Shown here piece by piece: positions 45,201 through 53,418 of a DNA stretch of 64,000 nucleotides. The translations under genes were made by a program, and so were the position numbers. The stretch spans positions 1 through 64,000 of the forward strand of contig CAJLRM010000002.1 of the NCBI GenBank assembly GCA_905209085.1, written 5' to 3'. Below the pieces are notes generated by a model. That model worked only from the letters and a program-made list of their open reading frames with translations, was not told where the DNA came from and ran no database searches. Every line of letters starts with the position of its first letter. Position 1 is the first letter of the stretch. This DNA is from an uncultured Eubacteriales bacterium. GTDB lineage: Bacteria; Bacillota; Clostridia; Christensenellales; Borkfalkiaceae.

Positions 45201-46189
45201 GCGACAATACGCTGACCGTCGCCACTTCCAAGGGCAACGAGATCAGTCTTTCCTTTAAGGTGGTGGACACTTCGCCCGAACTGCCCACGTCCGCGCTTTC
45301 CTTCGACAAGGCGGAGAAGAACGAACTCGCGTTCGACGTGGACCTCAAAGGCTACGACGTTGCAAAGATTTCCCTGGGCGACGCCGACCTCGTGGGTACG
45401 GAATTTTATCTCAACGCGCAGGGCAAGCTGGTGTTCAAGTACGATTATCTCAAAAATCTCGCGGCGGGGAATCATGAATTTACGCTGACCACCGCTTCGG
45501 GCGCGCAGGGCGCGTTTACGATCGCCGTTTCCGATTCCACGCCCGTTTTCGGAGAAGCCGCTCTTTACGAAAAGAGCGTCGGGGGAGATTTCTCCGTCGA
45601 TCTGGAATTGAACGGAAAAGAGATAACCGCCGTGAAATTGGGCGACAAGGCGCTCTCCGCGTCCGAATATTCGTATGCGAACGGCAAACTCACCGTCAAA
45701 GCGTCCGTCATGGAAGCTTTGGTGGCGGGAGAATACGAGCTTACCGTGACGAGCATCGCTTCGGCTTCCGTGCAAGTGACCGTCAAGGACGCTCCTCCCG
45801 CGATTACGGGCGAATATACCGTCAAGCAGGGCGAGGATCTGATCATAGACGCCGAGCTGTACGGCAAGCAGATCGTTTCCGTCACGGTGGACGGACTTGC
45901 GCTGCGCGAAGAGGAGTATTCGTACGCGAACGGCAAACTCACCGTCAAGGGCAGCGTCTTTGAAGAGATCGCCGCGGGCGAACGCAGTCTGATGCTCGTC
46001 ACCGAGGGCGGCAGCGCGGAACTTATCTTCACTTTGGAGGCCAAACAGATTGTTCCCGAAGATTCTTCCTCGGGCGGCGGTTCGACGAACGTGGGCTGCG
46101 GCGGCTGTAACGGCTCGCTCGTCGGCGTTCTGCCCTTCGCGGGGATCGGCGCGGCGGTCGTCGCGCTCTCCAAAAAAAGGCGCAAATAA
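42281..46189 (+). CDS. Large modular surface protein with CBM-like and X2-like domains
   Basis: A 1302-residue exported protein. The signal peptide is about 1-30. Four related beta-sandwich modules start near residues 44, 229, 434 and 712. The second and third share TGFAG, KAVY-[DE]-F-x-S-x-AEGGWQK and MLSSD-x-x-x-AN-x-x-KDTG, showing internal duplication. An SDTPDTPDTPDTPD linker is at 417-432. Five X2/Ig-like modules (about 633, 907, 1004, 1094, 1179) follow the pattern V-x-L-G-D-x-x-L-x-x-x-x-Y-x-x-x-x-G-x-L-x-V. The C-terminus has a Ser/Gly stretch, GCGGCNGS, a hydrophobic helix and KKRRK, a sorting-like tail without LPxTG. No catalytic domain is recognised; it is probably a glycan-binding adhesin or scaffold. 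GGGAGG precedes the ATG. Confidence 0.82.
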   Translation: MRNNKNRRAALAVLSVFCGAAILSGAFAGTRGFRMNADAEDTLLYGADFENLAVTATGDEIYGATAIAGTTRSVVQSTASYIEAPYTFYDNGYQQSMLYIDTGRAGMSATDTAKTYTYSLEFNAYGLIASTVLMLRGENTDSFNSVITFRPDGNAEASNYGTEKYITLSSAQRSTDGWWKVEFTARGTGSYLTSEWSVVTSDYETANAENNTGLRISGFDISEGENSVYSLSVAPGLSGNDAVFGATGFAGIASASTKAGDGIEGKSLKAVYDFWSTAEGGWQKEPLYTNENNLNVEMKAGKQYVLEFETAFFGKVAQANCLLSQIGAENIDINSQIILKSDGTHEYADYGADKIFESCAITKTGNVFKVKAVIKGLGGKFKLMINMLSSDADGANAAKDTGLYFDNLKISEKGSDTPDTPDTPDTPDVTGEYKTVFAADFNNVPLETSGSDPMYHATGFAGTCAQIGIAENGVGESRCMKAVYEFFSAAEGGWQKGNAYLDSGKTGVTSTETIYRYQMKIKPFGNWEKMSVGFQSPSDIKEFVYLNKDGTVTEEKNANGMLIKAECAYQDGVYDLTVYLYGTDGWLFNYFYMLSSDPEAANTNKDTGFYLDDYSMAKQKKAEEVGLNKKSSFYNKATGGDFVTAATFADIASVKIGDTVLTSEQYAFADGFLTVRESVLKGLAAGTYVLTAESAEGNAATAEIVVGDAASGTVKEMDFSAMPDLNGDQAAKDTFYQNSFMDPAYQNIFTVDEGDNRMIKFVNPDAASEVLRDMFQFNPREGRLNTLTKDRWHTVSLDWKPENGTVLGMKGNVYENGADTQIFYMEIDLVHGKRTDDGRQTHDASWSVTDKGNGWYTLTLSFFYTGENFGKDAAAYIVFSSAKENADTAWYLDNIEVKSEMYPAFVSGSGNYDLAAGSVPYYLLDLCRVFDITSVKLGDTALIEGTDYALSSTPLGYTRMDLTEEFCKKYALGSDNTLTVATSKGNEISLSFKVVDTSPELPTSALSFDKAEKNELAFDVDLKGYDVAKISLGDADLVGTEFYLNAQGKLVFKYDYLKNLAAGNHEFTLTTASGAQGAFTIAVSDSTPVFGEAALYEKSVGGDFSVDLELNGKEITAVKLGDKALSASEYSYANGKLTVKASVMEALVAGEYELTVTSIASASVQVTVKDAPPAITGEYTVKQGEDLIIDAELYGKQIVSVTVDGLALREEEYSYANGKLTVKGSVFEEIAAGERSLMLVTEGGSAELIFTLEAKQIVPEDSSSGGGSTNVGCGGCNGSLVGVLPFAGIGAAVVALSKKRRK

Positions 46190-46367
46190 ATCCGATGTCG
46201 TTTTTATCGAAAAAAAAGAAAAAAGGGATTGAAAAAAAGAACCTGGCGTGATATAATAACGACGAGGAAAAGCGGCGGAGAGGGGAAAGGAAACTTTCCT
46301 CTCTTTGTCAAAGCGCGTCGGGAGAAAAGACGTGACGAAAAACGTAAAAAGGAAGAGAAAGAAAAAT

Positions 46368-47090
46368 ATGTGGCAGGGAAAATACAAGGCGTTTACTTTG
46401 AGCTTCGACGACGGAATCGAACAGGACGCGAAACTGATAGCGCTCCTTGAAAGTTACGGGCTGAAAGCGACTTTCAACTTAAACACGGGACTTGCGGGCA
46501 GGACGGAGTCCTTTGTCTGCAACGGCGTCTTGCTGCATAACCGCCGCTGGACGAAAGAAGAGGCGAAAGAGGTCTATCGGGGGCAGGAGGTCGCGGCGCA
46601 TACGCTTACGCACCGCAATCTGACTTCCCTTTCGGAGGAGGAAGCGGCAGGGGAGGCGGAAGAGGACAGGCGGACGCTGGAAGAATGGTTTTCCCGCCCC
46701 GTTTACGGCATGGCATACCCCTGCGGGGGCGTGAACAACGACGAGCGCACGGCGGAGATTCTCGGCCGGCGCACGAAGGTGAAATTCGCGCGCACGATTG
46801 ACGCGTCCCATTCCTTTTCCCTGCCGCCGAAGGAGCGCTTTCTGCGCCTTCCTCCCACCGTACACCAAGCGGAAACAGAGCAGATGCAACGTTTGACGGA
46901 CGAGTTTTTGCTCGCGGAGGGATCGCCCGAACAGCCGCTGCTGTTTTTTCTCTGGGGACACGCCTACGAGTACGAATGTTTTTCGGGCTTGGAGGAGGCG
47001 TTGAAGCGGACGCTCGACAAACTCTGCGCCCGCGGGGATGTCTTTTTCGGGACGAACAGCGAAGTGCTTTTGGAGGGAGGGGGAGAATAA
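46368..47090 (+). CDS. CE4-type polysaccharide deacetylase
   Basis: A 240-residue member of the NodB/carbohydrate esterase 4 fold, metal-dependent deacetylases of acetylated sugars. Motif 1 is LSFDDG (Asp catalytic base and metal ligand, near residues 10-15) and motif 2 is AAHTLTH with the two metal-binding His (about 76-82). AYPCGGVNNDERT matches motif 3, and HAYEYE replaces the usual later His-containing motif. No signal peptide, so it is probably cytoplasmic or acts on imported sugar. ATG 46368 follows GGAAGAG. It is translationally close (4 bases) to the GH127-like gene, suggesting joint action on an acetylated, arabinose-containing oligosaccharide. Confidence 0.85.
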   Translation: MWQGKYKAFTLSFDDGIEQDAKLIALLESYGLKATFNLNTGLAGRTESFVCNGVLLHNRRWTKEEAKEVYRGQEVAAHTLTHRNLTSLSEEEAAGEAEEDRRTLEEWFSRPVYGMAYPCGGVNNDERTAEILGRRTKVKFARTIDASHSFSLPPKERFLRLPPTVHQAETEQMQRLTDEFLLAEGSPEQPLLFFLWGHAYEYECFSGLEEALKRTLDKLCARGDVFFGTNSEVLLEGGGE

Positions 47091-47094
47091 CGAG

Positions 47095-48852
47095 ATGAGA
47101 AAAAGACCGAACTTTTCGCGCTTCGACGCCCGCGGCGTCACCGCGGAGCTTTGTAAAAACATTTCCGAACGCTGGCTGAAAGGGATCGCGGAAACGAATC
47201 CCGCTATTTTGACGATGTTTCGGGACCGCGACGCAAAGCCCTATCGGGATCTTTTGGCCTGGTCGGGAGAATTTGCGGGAAAATATCTGACGAGCGCCTA
47301 TTTCGTCTATTTGGAAACGGGGGACGAAGCCTTGAAAGAATACGTGGTCGGTTTTATCGACAGGCTTCTCGCCCGTCAGGACGAGGACGGGTATCTCGGC
47401 TGCTATTCGCGGGAAACGAGATTCACGGGCTCCCTGCCGCAGACGCCCGACAAGCGTCCCTGGACATGGGACTGCTGGGCGCACTATCATATCATGTACG
47501 GGCTTTTGCTCTGGAACGAAGAAACGGGGAACGAGAGATATTTCGAGGCCGTGGAGCGCATGGCGGCCTTGTTGATGAATACCTTTTACAACGGCAAAAA
47601 GAATATCGTTTCCACGGGCTGTTCGGAAATGAACCTGGCGGTGTATCACGTGTTCGGACGCTTATACAATCGGACGGGAAAAGAGGAATACCTCGCTTTC
47701 GCGCGCGCCGCGGAAGCGGATATGGGAAGCGGGGAGAGCGGGGGCTGGCTGGAATGGGCGGCGCGGGGCGGCAGGTTCTGCGATTGCAGAAAGCCGCGCT
47801 GGGAAAGCCTGCACGTCGTCATGGGCTTTGCGGAAATGTATAAGGGGACGGGGGAGCGGAAATATCTCGCCGCGCTTAAAGCCACCGTCGAAAGCATCCT
47901 CGAAACGGACGTGCACAATACGGGCGGATTTTCGACGGGGGAACAGGCGATTGGCACACCCTATCAAAACGGCGTCGTGGAAACCTGCTGCGTCGTGGCG
48001 TTCGACGCGCTCGTTTTGGAACTGTACCGCCTGACGGGAGAACTTTCTCTCGTCGATTTTCTCGAAACCGCGCACTACAACGCCGCGATGGGCGCCGTTT
48101 CGCCTTCGGGCGCCTGGGCGACTTACGACACCCCCATGGAAGGGGAAAAACTCGCAAACTTTCACGGCTGCGATTTTCAGAGCCGACCGGGCGCGCCCAT
48201 GCTCAACTGCTGTTCGGTCAATTTTCCCCGCGGCGTCGCGGAAATGGCGGAATGGGCGGTCACGGAGGACGAAAAGGGGATTTATATCAACAATTTCGAG
48301 CCTTGCCGACTCGTTTGGGCGGGCGGGGAGATAGCGATCTCGGGAGAATATCCCTTCGGGAATCAAGTGAAGATCTCCTGCCGCGCCGAAAGGGAAACGC
48401 GGGGGATCTTTGTGCGCGTGCCCTCGTGGTCTAAAAGGACCTCTCTGCGTCTGAACGGGAAAGAAAGCGAAACGGGCGCGGGCGTCTACGTCCGTATCCC
48501 GAACGCGGGCGACGCGGAAATATGTTTTGACTTTTCCGCGCGTTTTATCGCGGGCAAGGAGGAGTACGCGGGAAAATACAGCGTCTATCAGGGACCTATC
48601 CTCTTCGCTTACGATCTTTCGCTCAATCGCGCCTTTTCCCGTTTGAACGGCGGAACAGGCTTTACGACGGCGGAAAGGCTGGCGGAAATGCGCGTGCCCG
48701 CGCTCCGTTTTTCCGATTTCGAAAATGCGGAGATGATTAGGGGAGAGGGAGGCAGGGCTGAGCTGAGATTGCCTTCGGGCGTCGTGCTGTGCGATTTTTA
48801 TCGGGCGGGCGCGGACGGCGGACTCTACAAGACGTGGCTGGAAATAGAATAA
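47095..48852 (+). CDS. GH127-like (DUF1680) beta-L-arabinofuranosidase-type protein
   Basis: A 585-residue cytoplasmic protein with an (alpha/alpha)6 barrel followed by beta-sandwich segments, as in GH127/GH146. The barrel has FAGKYLTSAYFVYLETGDE and DEDGYLGCY near the N-terminus, WDCWAHYHIMYGLLLWNEETG, VVETCCVVAFDALVLELYRLTG with the Glu-Thr-Cys-Cys pair, and GAPMLNCCSVNFPRG. GH127 enzymes bind zinc through Cys and Glu residues and use a Cys nucleophile; these paired Cys residues fit. ATG 47095 follows GGAGGGGGAG. Function as beta-L-arabinofuranosidase is inferred from the family. Distant GH127 members have other or unknown specificity. Confidence 0.82.
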   Translation: MRKRPNFSRFDARGVTAELCKNISERWLKGIAETNPAILTMFRDRDAKPYRDLLAWSGEFAGKYLTSAYFVYLETGDEALKEYVVGFIDRLLARQDEDGYLGCYSRETRFTGSLPQTPDKRPWTWDCWAHYHIMYGLLLWNEETGNERYFEAVERMAALLMNTFYNGKKNIVSTGCSEMNLAVYHVFGRLYNRTGKEEYLAFARAAEADMGSGESGGWLEWAARGGRFCDCRKPRWESLHVVMGFAEMYKGTGERKYLAALKATVESILETDVHNTGGFSTGEQAIGTPYQNGVVETCCVVAFDALVLELYRLTGELSLVDFLETAHYNAAMGAVSPSGAWATYDTPMEGEKLANFHGCDFQSRPGAPMLNCCSVNFPRGVAEMAEWAVTEDEKGIYINNFEPCRLVWAGGEIAISGEYPFGNQVKISCRAERETRGIFVRVPSWSKRTSLRLNGKESETGAGVYVRIPNAGDAEICFDFSARFIAGKEEYAGKYSVYQGPILFAYDLSLNRAFSRLNGGTGFTTAERLAEMRVPALRFSDFENAEMIRGEGGRAELRLPSGVVLCDFYRAGADGGLYKTWLEIE

Positions 48853-49094
48853 ATTTCTGCCGCGCGAAACGATGGGCGGGACCAGCTGAAAAACGCCGTT
48901 AAAAAGCTTCGCCGTTGGGCGGGGGGAGCTATGGGAAGCAGGGCGCGATTTTTTGTCCGCGGAGAGAGAATCGGGCGGCGCCTGAAAGAGGCAGGGAAGC
49001 AAAGAACGCTTGATTTTGGCATACTCATTGCAGGACAAACAATCTTGGAGAGGAATCGTCAGGGCAACTTGCTCTCATTCGACAATCACACGGC
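48853..49094. other. Spacer between glycan genes and the WYL island
   Basis: About 240 bases with no supported ORF and no terminator. Composition shifts from GC-rich to AT-rich near 49000. Confidence 0.4.
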
Positions 49095-49123
49095 TTTACT
49101 TTTGTCGCGTTATTGGTTATACT
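49095..49123 (+). promoter_or_regulatory. Promoter of the WYL regulator gene
   Basis: TTTACT at 49095-49100 and TATACT at 49118-49123, spacer 17. GACAA and TTGTC half-sites flank and overlap the -35. Confidence 0.55.
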
Positions 49124-49140
49124 ATCTGCGAGGTGTTAAG

Positions 49141-50049
49141 ATGAAAATAGACCGTCTTGTCGGCATTATCACAATTCTGTTGCAGACCGATAAAACAACC
49201 GCGCCCGAACTCGCCGAACGCTTTGAAGTATCGAGGCGCACTATCAACAGAGATATGGACGACCTATGCAAGGCGGGGATTCCCATAATCTGCACGCAAG
49301 GCTACGGGGGCGGCGTTTATCTTGCGGAGGGGTATAAAATCGATAAATCCCTTTTTACGAAAGAACAGCTGCAAGCGGTTTTCACCGGTTTGAACGGCTT
49401 GGACAGCGTTTCAAAACAATCGTATTCTCGGCAGCTTATCGAAAGACTGTCGCGAAAAAATGATAAAATCATCGTCGATAATGTCTTTGTCATAGATCTT
49501 GCCTCCCATTATAAAATCTCGCTTACGGAAAAGATAGACGTCCTCAAACAGGCAATAGAAAAGCACTGCCTGATTTCGTTCGAGTATTATTCGGCAAGGG
49601 GAAAGCACGAGAATAGGATAGAGCCGTATCGGATTGTTTTTAAATGGTCTTCCTGGTATGTTTTCGGTTATAACGCGGCGGATAAAAGATTTAAGCTGTA
49701 TAAACTCAATCGCTTGTGGAAACTTAAAACGTCGCAAGAGTATTTTACAAATAGAGAAATTCCCGAAGGCGACTTGAATTACGGGGAATTTTTAGAGGCA
49801 AAGAACTATCGTTTAAAAGCGGAGTTTGAGAAAAGTCAAACGTATCGGATCGTGGAAGAATACGGCGTCGATAGTTTCCGCGAGTCGGAACAGGGCAATT
49901 TGATTTTTGAAAGAGAGTTTGCCTCCTACGAGAATATGCTGAATTGGGCGTTAAGTTTCGGCGATAAAATAACCGTTTTAGAGCCGGATATACTGAGAGC
50001 GGATTTGTATAAGCAGGCAAAAAATAATTCGTTAAAATATAGAGTATGA
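49141..50049 (+). CDS. HTH-WYL (YafY/DeoR-like) transcriptional regulator
   Basis: A 302-residue regulator with an N-terminal winged helix (TTAPELAERFEVSRRTINRDMDDLCKAGIPI, residues 18-48) and a C-terminal WYL domain (LISFEYYSARGKHENRIEPYRIVFKWSSWYVFGYNAADKRFKLYKLNRL, about 150-200), which binds small ligands or nucleic acid. GAGGTG lies before ATG 49141; the much longer upstream frame crosses the promoter. The gene is more AT-rich than its neighbours. It heads a three-gene run with DUF3795 and VOC proteins, an association common in Clostridia, and likely regulates that operon. Confidence 0.9.
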   Translation: MKIDRLVGIITILLQTDKTTAPELAERFEVSRRTINRDMDDLCKAGIPIICTQGYGGGVYLAEGYKIDKSLFTKEQLQAVFTGLNGLDSVSKQSYSRQLIERLSRKNDKIIVDNVFVIDLASHYKISLTEKIDVLKQAIEKHCLISFEYYSARGKHENRIEPYRIVFKWSSWYVFGYNAADKRFKLYKLNRLWKLKTSQEYFTNREIPEGDLNYGEFLEAKNYRLKAEFEKSQTYRIVEEYGVDSFRESEQGNLIFEREFASYENMLNWALSFGDKITVLEPDILRADLYKQAKNNSLKYRV

Positions 50050-50105
50050 CGACATACCGCTGTCGTGTTTCATGTGCTATACTTTCGTAAAAACGGAGGT
50101 GTTTT

Positions 50106-50396
50106 ATGGTACAGTCAAGATGCGGTCTGTTGTGCGACGAATGCGCATACCGCGAACAAACGGGTTGTCAGGGGTGTTCGCAGATGGAAAAGCCTTTTTG
50201 GGCGGACAGTTGTCCCGTAAAAAGTTGCTGCGAAAGCAAAGAACAGCGGCATTGCGGGGAATGCAACGAGTTCGTTTGCTCGCTCTTACATACTTTCGCC
50301 TATGATGAGGAACAGGGCGACGGCGGCAAGCGATTAGAACAATGCAAATTGTGGAAGCAGGAGAAACGGGAATACAAGGGAGAAGATCATGAGTAG
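50106..50396 (+). CDS. DUF3795 Cys-rich small protein
   Basis: A 96-residue protein with 14 Cys residues, among them CGLLCDECAYREQTGCQGC and CPVKSCCESKEQRHCGEC, the DUF3795 pattern thought to bind zinc or a similar metal. GGAGGTG precedes the ATG. Its end overlaps the VOC gene start by 8 bases, showing coupling. No molecular function is established for the family. Confidence 0.85.
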   Translation: MVQSRCGLLCDECAYREQTGCQGCSQMEKPFWADSCPVKSCCESKEQRHCGECNEFVCSLLHTFAYDEEQGDGGKRLEQCKLWKQEKREYKGEDHE

Positions 50397-50793
50397 ATTT
50401 TCCGAAAAGGGATATTTCGTAAAAGAAAATGCGCCCGTTTATCTCACGGAAGACATGAGCAAAACCGTGAAGTGGTTTGAGGAAATAATGGGGTGGTACG
50501 GCAACGTAGTGGAAAAAGACGAGCTGGGAAACGGGTTATACGGAGTCGTTTTTGACATACTTCCCGAAATAGAAATTACCCATTTGGCTCCGTTTACGGG
50601 TTTTCAACTGTTCAAAGGCAAACCCGAACCGCGCGCAATCTCTTTTATGCAAGTGAAAAATATCGAGAAGATGTATTCTTATATTATCTCCAAAGGCTGG
50701 AATCAAATTACGAAAGTAGAAATACAGCCGTGGGGAGGAAAGACTTGCGGCGTTACGACGATAGACGGCTACGTCATAAACGTATTTGAGTAG
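50389..50793 (+). CDS. VOC/glyoxalase-fold protein
   Basis: A 134-residue vicinal-oxygen-chelate protein (glyoxalase/bleomycin-resistance fold). The beta-alpha-beta-beta-beta pattern is seen as APVYLTEDMSKTVKWFEEIMGW, EIEITHLAPF, RAISFMQVKNIEKMYSYIISKGW and CGVTTIDGYVINVFE. A His near the centre and the terminal Glu could be metal ligands. ATG 50389 has AAGGGAGA upstream within the DUF3795 gene. Dioxygenase, isomerase and drug-binding roles are all known for the fold, so none is assigned. Confidence 0.85.
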   Translation: MSRFSEKGYFVKENAPVYLTEDMSKTVKWFEEIMGWYGNVVEKDELGNGLYGVVFDILPEIEITHLAPFTGFQLFKGKPEPRAISFMQVKNIEKMYSYIISKGWNQITKVEIQPWGGKTCGVTTIDGYVINVFE

Positions 50794-50811
50794 ATTTCGA
50801 TTTGCCGGGCA

Positions 50812-50848
50812 AAATCCGCGGAGATTTTTCAAAAATCTCCGCGGATTT
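50812..50848. terminator. Long perfect bidirectional terminator hairpin
   Basis: An 18-bp perfect stem (AAATCCGCGGAGATTTTT with its complement) and a 1-base centre, between the converging VOC gene and GH36-like gene. Confidence 0.85.
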
Positions 50849-50941
50849 AGTATTTATGCAAATGGATTTTGGAAAGGGCGCGTCCCGAAACATTGAATTC
50901 CCGATTTTTGTGCGAATCTGTTTCGCCGCAAAAACAGAGCG

Positions 50942-53359
50942 TTAGGAAGGAAGCTTTGCGAGTAGCCCTTCCCGCTTGCCGTGGCCGTCGCAGAGGTAGA
51001 CGTCCACGGGAACGGAATTGTCCGCGAAGAGGGCGTACACGGCAATTTCCCTGTCCGCCCATTCGGGGCGGAGGGGGAGGAAAAAGGTGTAAAATCCGTC
51101 CACGGGATGCACTGGATATTCGTAGACGTTGGAGGGATAGGCGGGCGCGCGGGCGGGAAACGCGTACAATTTTTCGTCGATCTCCGCGCAGCAATAGGCG
51201 TTTTCGTTGCCCGTCTTTCCCTCGAATGCCGCCGCCAAATACGGGTGCAGGGGGAGCTTTCCGAGTCGAAAACGCGCCGTCGCCGCTGCCTTGGGACGCT
51301 TCTTTTCATACGCGGCGAAAAGGTTGGTGAGCTTGGGACGAACGGGCGCAAGTTCTTTTTCCCCTTCGAAAAACCTGACGGAATATATGCGGTCCATAGG
51401 ACAGGGCAGGCGAAAATAACGGAAAGTTGCCGCGGGCGGTTCGCTTTCCTTTTTTGCGGGAGCGGGGGAAAGAGCATAGACGGCTTTTTTCCTCAGGCCC
51501 TTTGTTTCCTCCCGTTTATCCACGTAATAGGCGAAATAAGAATTGGCCGCTTCTCGCATGGTTTCCGTGCGGACGAGCGGCGCGCGGCGCCAATCTAAAA
51601 GGTCAGAGGAAACTTCGCCCGCTTCGGCGGGGATTTGTTCTTCGAACATGGACGGGCACCGGGAGCCGGCGTCGAAATATTCAAACTCTATGCGGTCTGC
51701 CGTCGTTTCGCAGCCGAAATCCACCCTCAGACACCCGCCTTCGACGCGGAAGCCCTTGCGACCTTCGAAATTATAATAGGCGCGGGATTTGGTGTCGAAA
51801 AAAGTGTCGGGGTCGCCGTCAAAAGGGATATTCGTGTCGAGTCCCCGCAGGCGATAGGATTCCTGATGAAAAAACTCGTCCCGCGCCGCCTGCACTTCGG
51901 GGATCTCCGTTTTTCCCGAACGACGCAGGGAACGCAGTTCCAAAGAATCGTTGTCCGCGCCGAAGCAAGTCGTTTCGTAAAGCTGCTGCGCATTCGAAGG
52001 AAGGGGGCAGGGTTGCAGCGAGCCTATCTTTTCGGGCGCGCGTTCCCGCGCGTCGAAAGGGGCGGAAGAGAGCGTCGAAAGGGGCGAAAAAGCGTTTTTC
52101 GCAGGATCGAAAAGGGACGGGGCGCCGTTGGAATACAGGACGTTTATCTCGTCGGGCGAGCCGTCTTCCCGTTCGTGCAGGACGAGATATTCGCAGCCTG
52201 TTATCTGTTTGTCGGCGACGTCCGCATCGCAAAATTCGACGAGGGTCGCGCGGAAGGGCGGCAGAGCGATTTCCACGCTTTCCCCGTACGCAAAACATCC
52301 GAGAAAACGCGTCGTGGGGAAATGCCGCGTCGCGCACACCCGTTTACAGGGCGCGAGTCCGATGCTCCCGTCCAAGGGAACTCGAATTTTCTTTTCCGTC
52401 CACGCCGCGTTGCCCGTCGCCAAAAAACGGCGCTTTTTGTCGCCCCGAATCGCCGCTTTATCGCCCATATCCCCTTCGGGAAGCATCCCGTCCACGAGAA
52501 TCTCCCGAAAACGGCGGTGCAGGTTGTAGACGCGAGCGAGCAGGGGAAGCTCGTCGTCCCGCATCAGCCAGGGATTGCCGTAAATTTCGGGGGCGAGTAT
52601 GAGCGAACGGTTGAACGCCTGATAGACGAGGTCATCCTCGAAATAGTCGATGGAAGAAGAAATACACACCCCGTGATCTTCCGTCAGTCGTTTCAACTCG
52701 GGCGTATGGCCGCGGAAAAACATATACGCGCGGTTATGCGGCGCGGTGACGGGGTTATAGCCGTGCACGTCTACGTAGGTTTCCATGCCCTCCCACAGAA
52801 ACGTGGTGGCGTAAATTTCCGCGTTTCCAAGATCGTTGCGGTGATTGAGGAGGATGAGATCGGGCGAATAGCATCGGCATTCGCGCAGGGACTTTGCGAA
52901 CTCTTCCCGTTTGTCTTCGCGCAGCAGACCGCACACCGCGTCGAACTTGAAGAGGGCGAAACGATAGTCTTTACAGAGTTTCACAAGGAGCTGCCGCCTC
53001 TTTTCCGCGTCCCTTTCGTCCTCCCCGTAGCCGTCCGCGCCGCCCCATACGCCCAGGCGGGTGCCCATGTCGGCGGCGGCTTCCACGACGGGCGCATAGC
53101 CGTGAGGATATTGCTTCGAAAGCTTCTCTCCGTCCAAGGTTTCATAGCTGTTCCCCGCTCCGTCAAGATTTCCCGCGTCCCACGCGTAGATATCCAGCGA
53201 CATACGATAGCGCTCTTTCAAATAGCGGAAAAACGCCAAATTGACGAGAGTCTGTTTTTCTGTGGAGCCTTCGTTGGTGTTGTTGATCCAGGAAAAATAT
53301 TCGCTGCGGGAAGGCGTCCTCTCGTCGGCGCCCGACGTCTTTACGGTTTTTTCGTTCAT
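50942..53359 (-). CDS. GH36/GH27-like alpha-galactosidase-type glycosidase
   Basis: An 805-residue cytoplasmic protein. Residues about 20-330 form a (beta/alpha)8 barrel of the clan GH-D type: WINNTNEGSTEKQTL, RMSLDIYAWDAGNLDG, GTRLGVWGGADGYG, and the beta-4 strand FALFKFDAVCG with candidate nucleophile D140. ILLNHRN and FFRGHTPELKRLTEDHG follow. Residues 330-450 look like the C-terminal beta domain, and about 480-805 form further beta-sandwich, coagulation-factor-5/8-like segments (RIEFEYFDAGSRCPSMF and later). AAGGAG is 10 bases before ATG 53359 and the promoter is consensus. It is transcribed against its neighbours. Family placement rests on motif likeness only. Confidence 0.7.
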   Translation of the reverse strand: MNEKTVKTSGADERTPSRSEYFSWINNTNEGSTEKQTLVNLAFFRYLKERYRMSLDIYAWDAGNLDGAGNSYETLDGEKLSKQYPHGYAPVVEAAADMGTRLGVWGGADGYGEDERDAEKRRQLLVKLCKDYRFALFKFDAVCGLLREDKREEFAKSLRECRCYSPDLILLNHRNDLGNAEIYATTFLWEGMETYVDVHGYNPVTAPHNRAYMFFRGHTPELKRLTEDHGVCISSSIDYFEDDLVYQAFNRSLILAPEIYGNPWLMRDDELPLLARVYNLHRRFREILVDGMLPEGDMGDKAAIRGDKKRRFLATGNAAWTEKKIRVPLDGSIGLAPCKRVCATRHFPTTRFLGCFAYGESVEIALPPFRATLVEFCDADVADKQITGCEYLVLHEREDGSPDEINVLYSNGAPSLFDPAKNAFSPLSTLSSAPFDARERAPEKIGSLQPCPLPSNAQQLYETTCFGADNDSLELRSLRRSGKTEIPEVQAARDEFFHQESYRLRGLDTNIPFDGDPDTFFDTKSRAYYNFEGRKGFRVEGGCLRVDFGCETTADRIEFEYFDAGSRCPSMFEEQIPAEAGEVSSDLLDWRRAPLVRTETMREAANSYFAYYVDKREETKGLRKKAVYALSPAPAKKESEPPAATFRYFRLPCPMDRIYSVRFFEGEKELAPVRPKLTNLFAAYEKKRPKAAATARFRLGKLPLHPYLAAAFEGKTGNENAYCCAEIDEKLYAFPARAPAYPSNVYEYPVHPVDGFYTFFLPLRPEWADREIAVYALFADNSVPVDVYLCDGHGKREGLLAKLPS

Positions 53360-53389
53360 GGAAAAGTCACTCCTTATTCGGTTGATTTT

Positions 53390-53418
53390 ATTATATAATA
53401 CCCGCGCGAAACTGTCAA
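53390..53418 (-). promoter_or_regulatory. Consensus promoter of the GH36-like gene
   Basis: Minus strand TTGACA (53418-53413) and TATAAT (53395-53390), spacer 17, both perfect. Confidence 0.85.

Noticed and set aside
44453..46387. 644-codon frame antisense to the surface-protein gene
   Set aside because: Low-complexity Arg/Glu/Asp-rich translation, no start signals, and it extends past the real gene into non-coding DNA.
51635..53398. 587-codon frame antisense to the GH36-like gene
   Set aside because: The minus-strand gene has a perfect promoter, ribosome-binding site and glycosidase motifs. The antisense frame has none.
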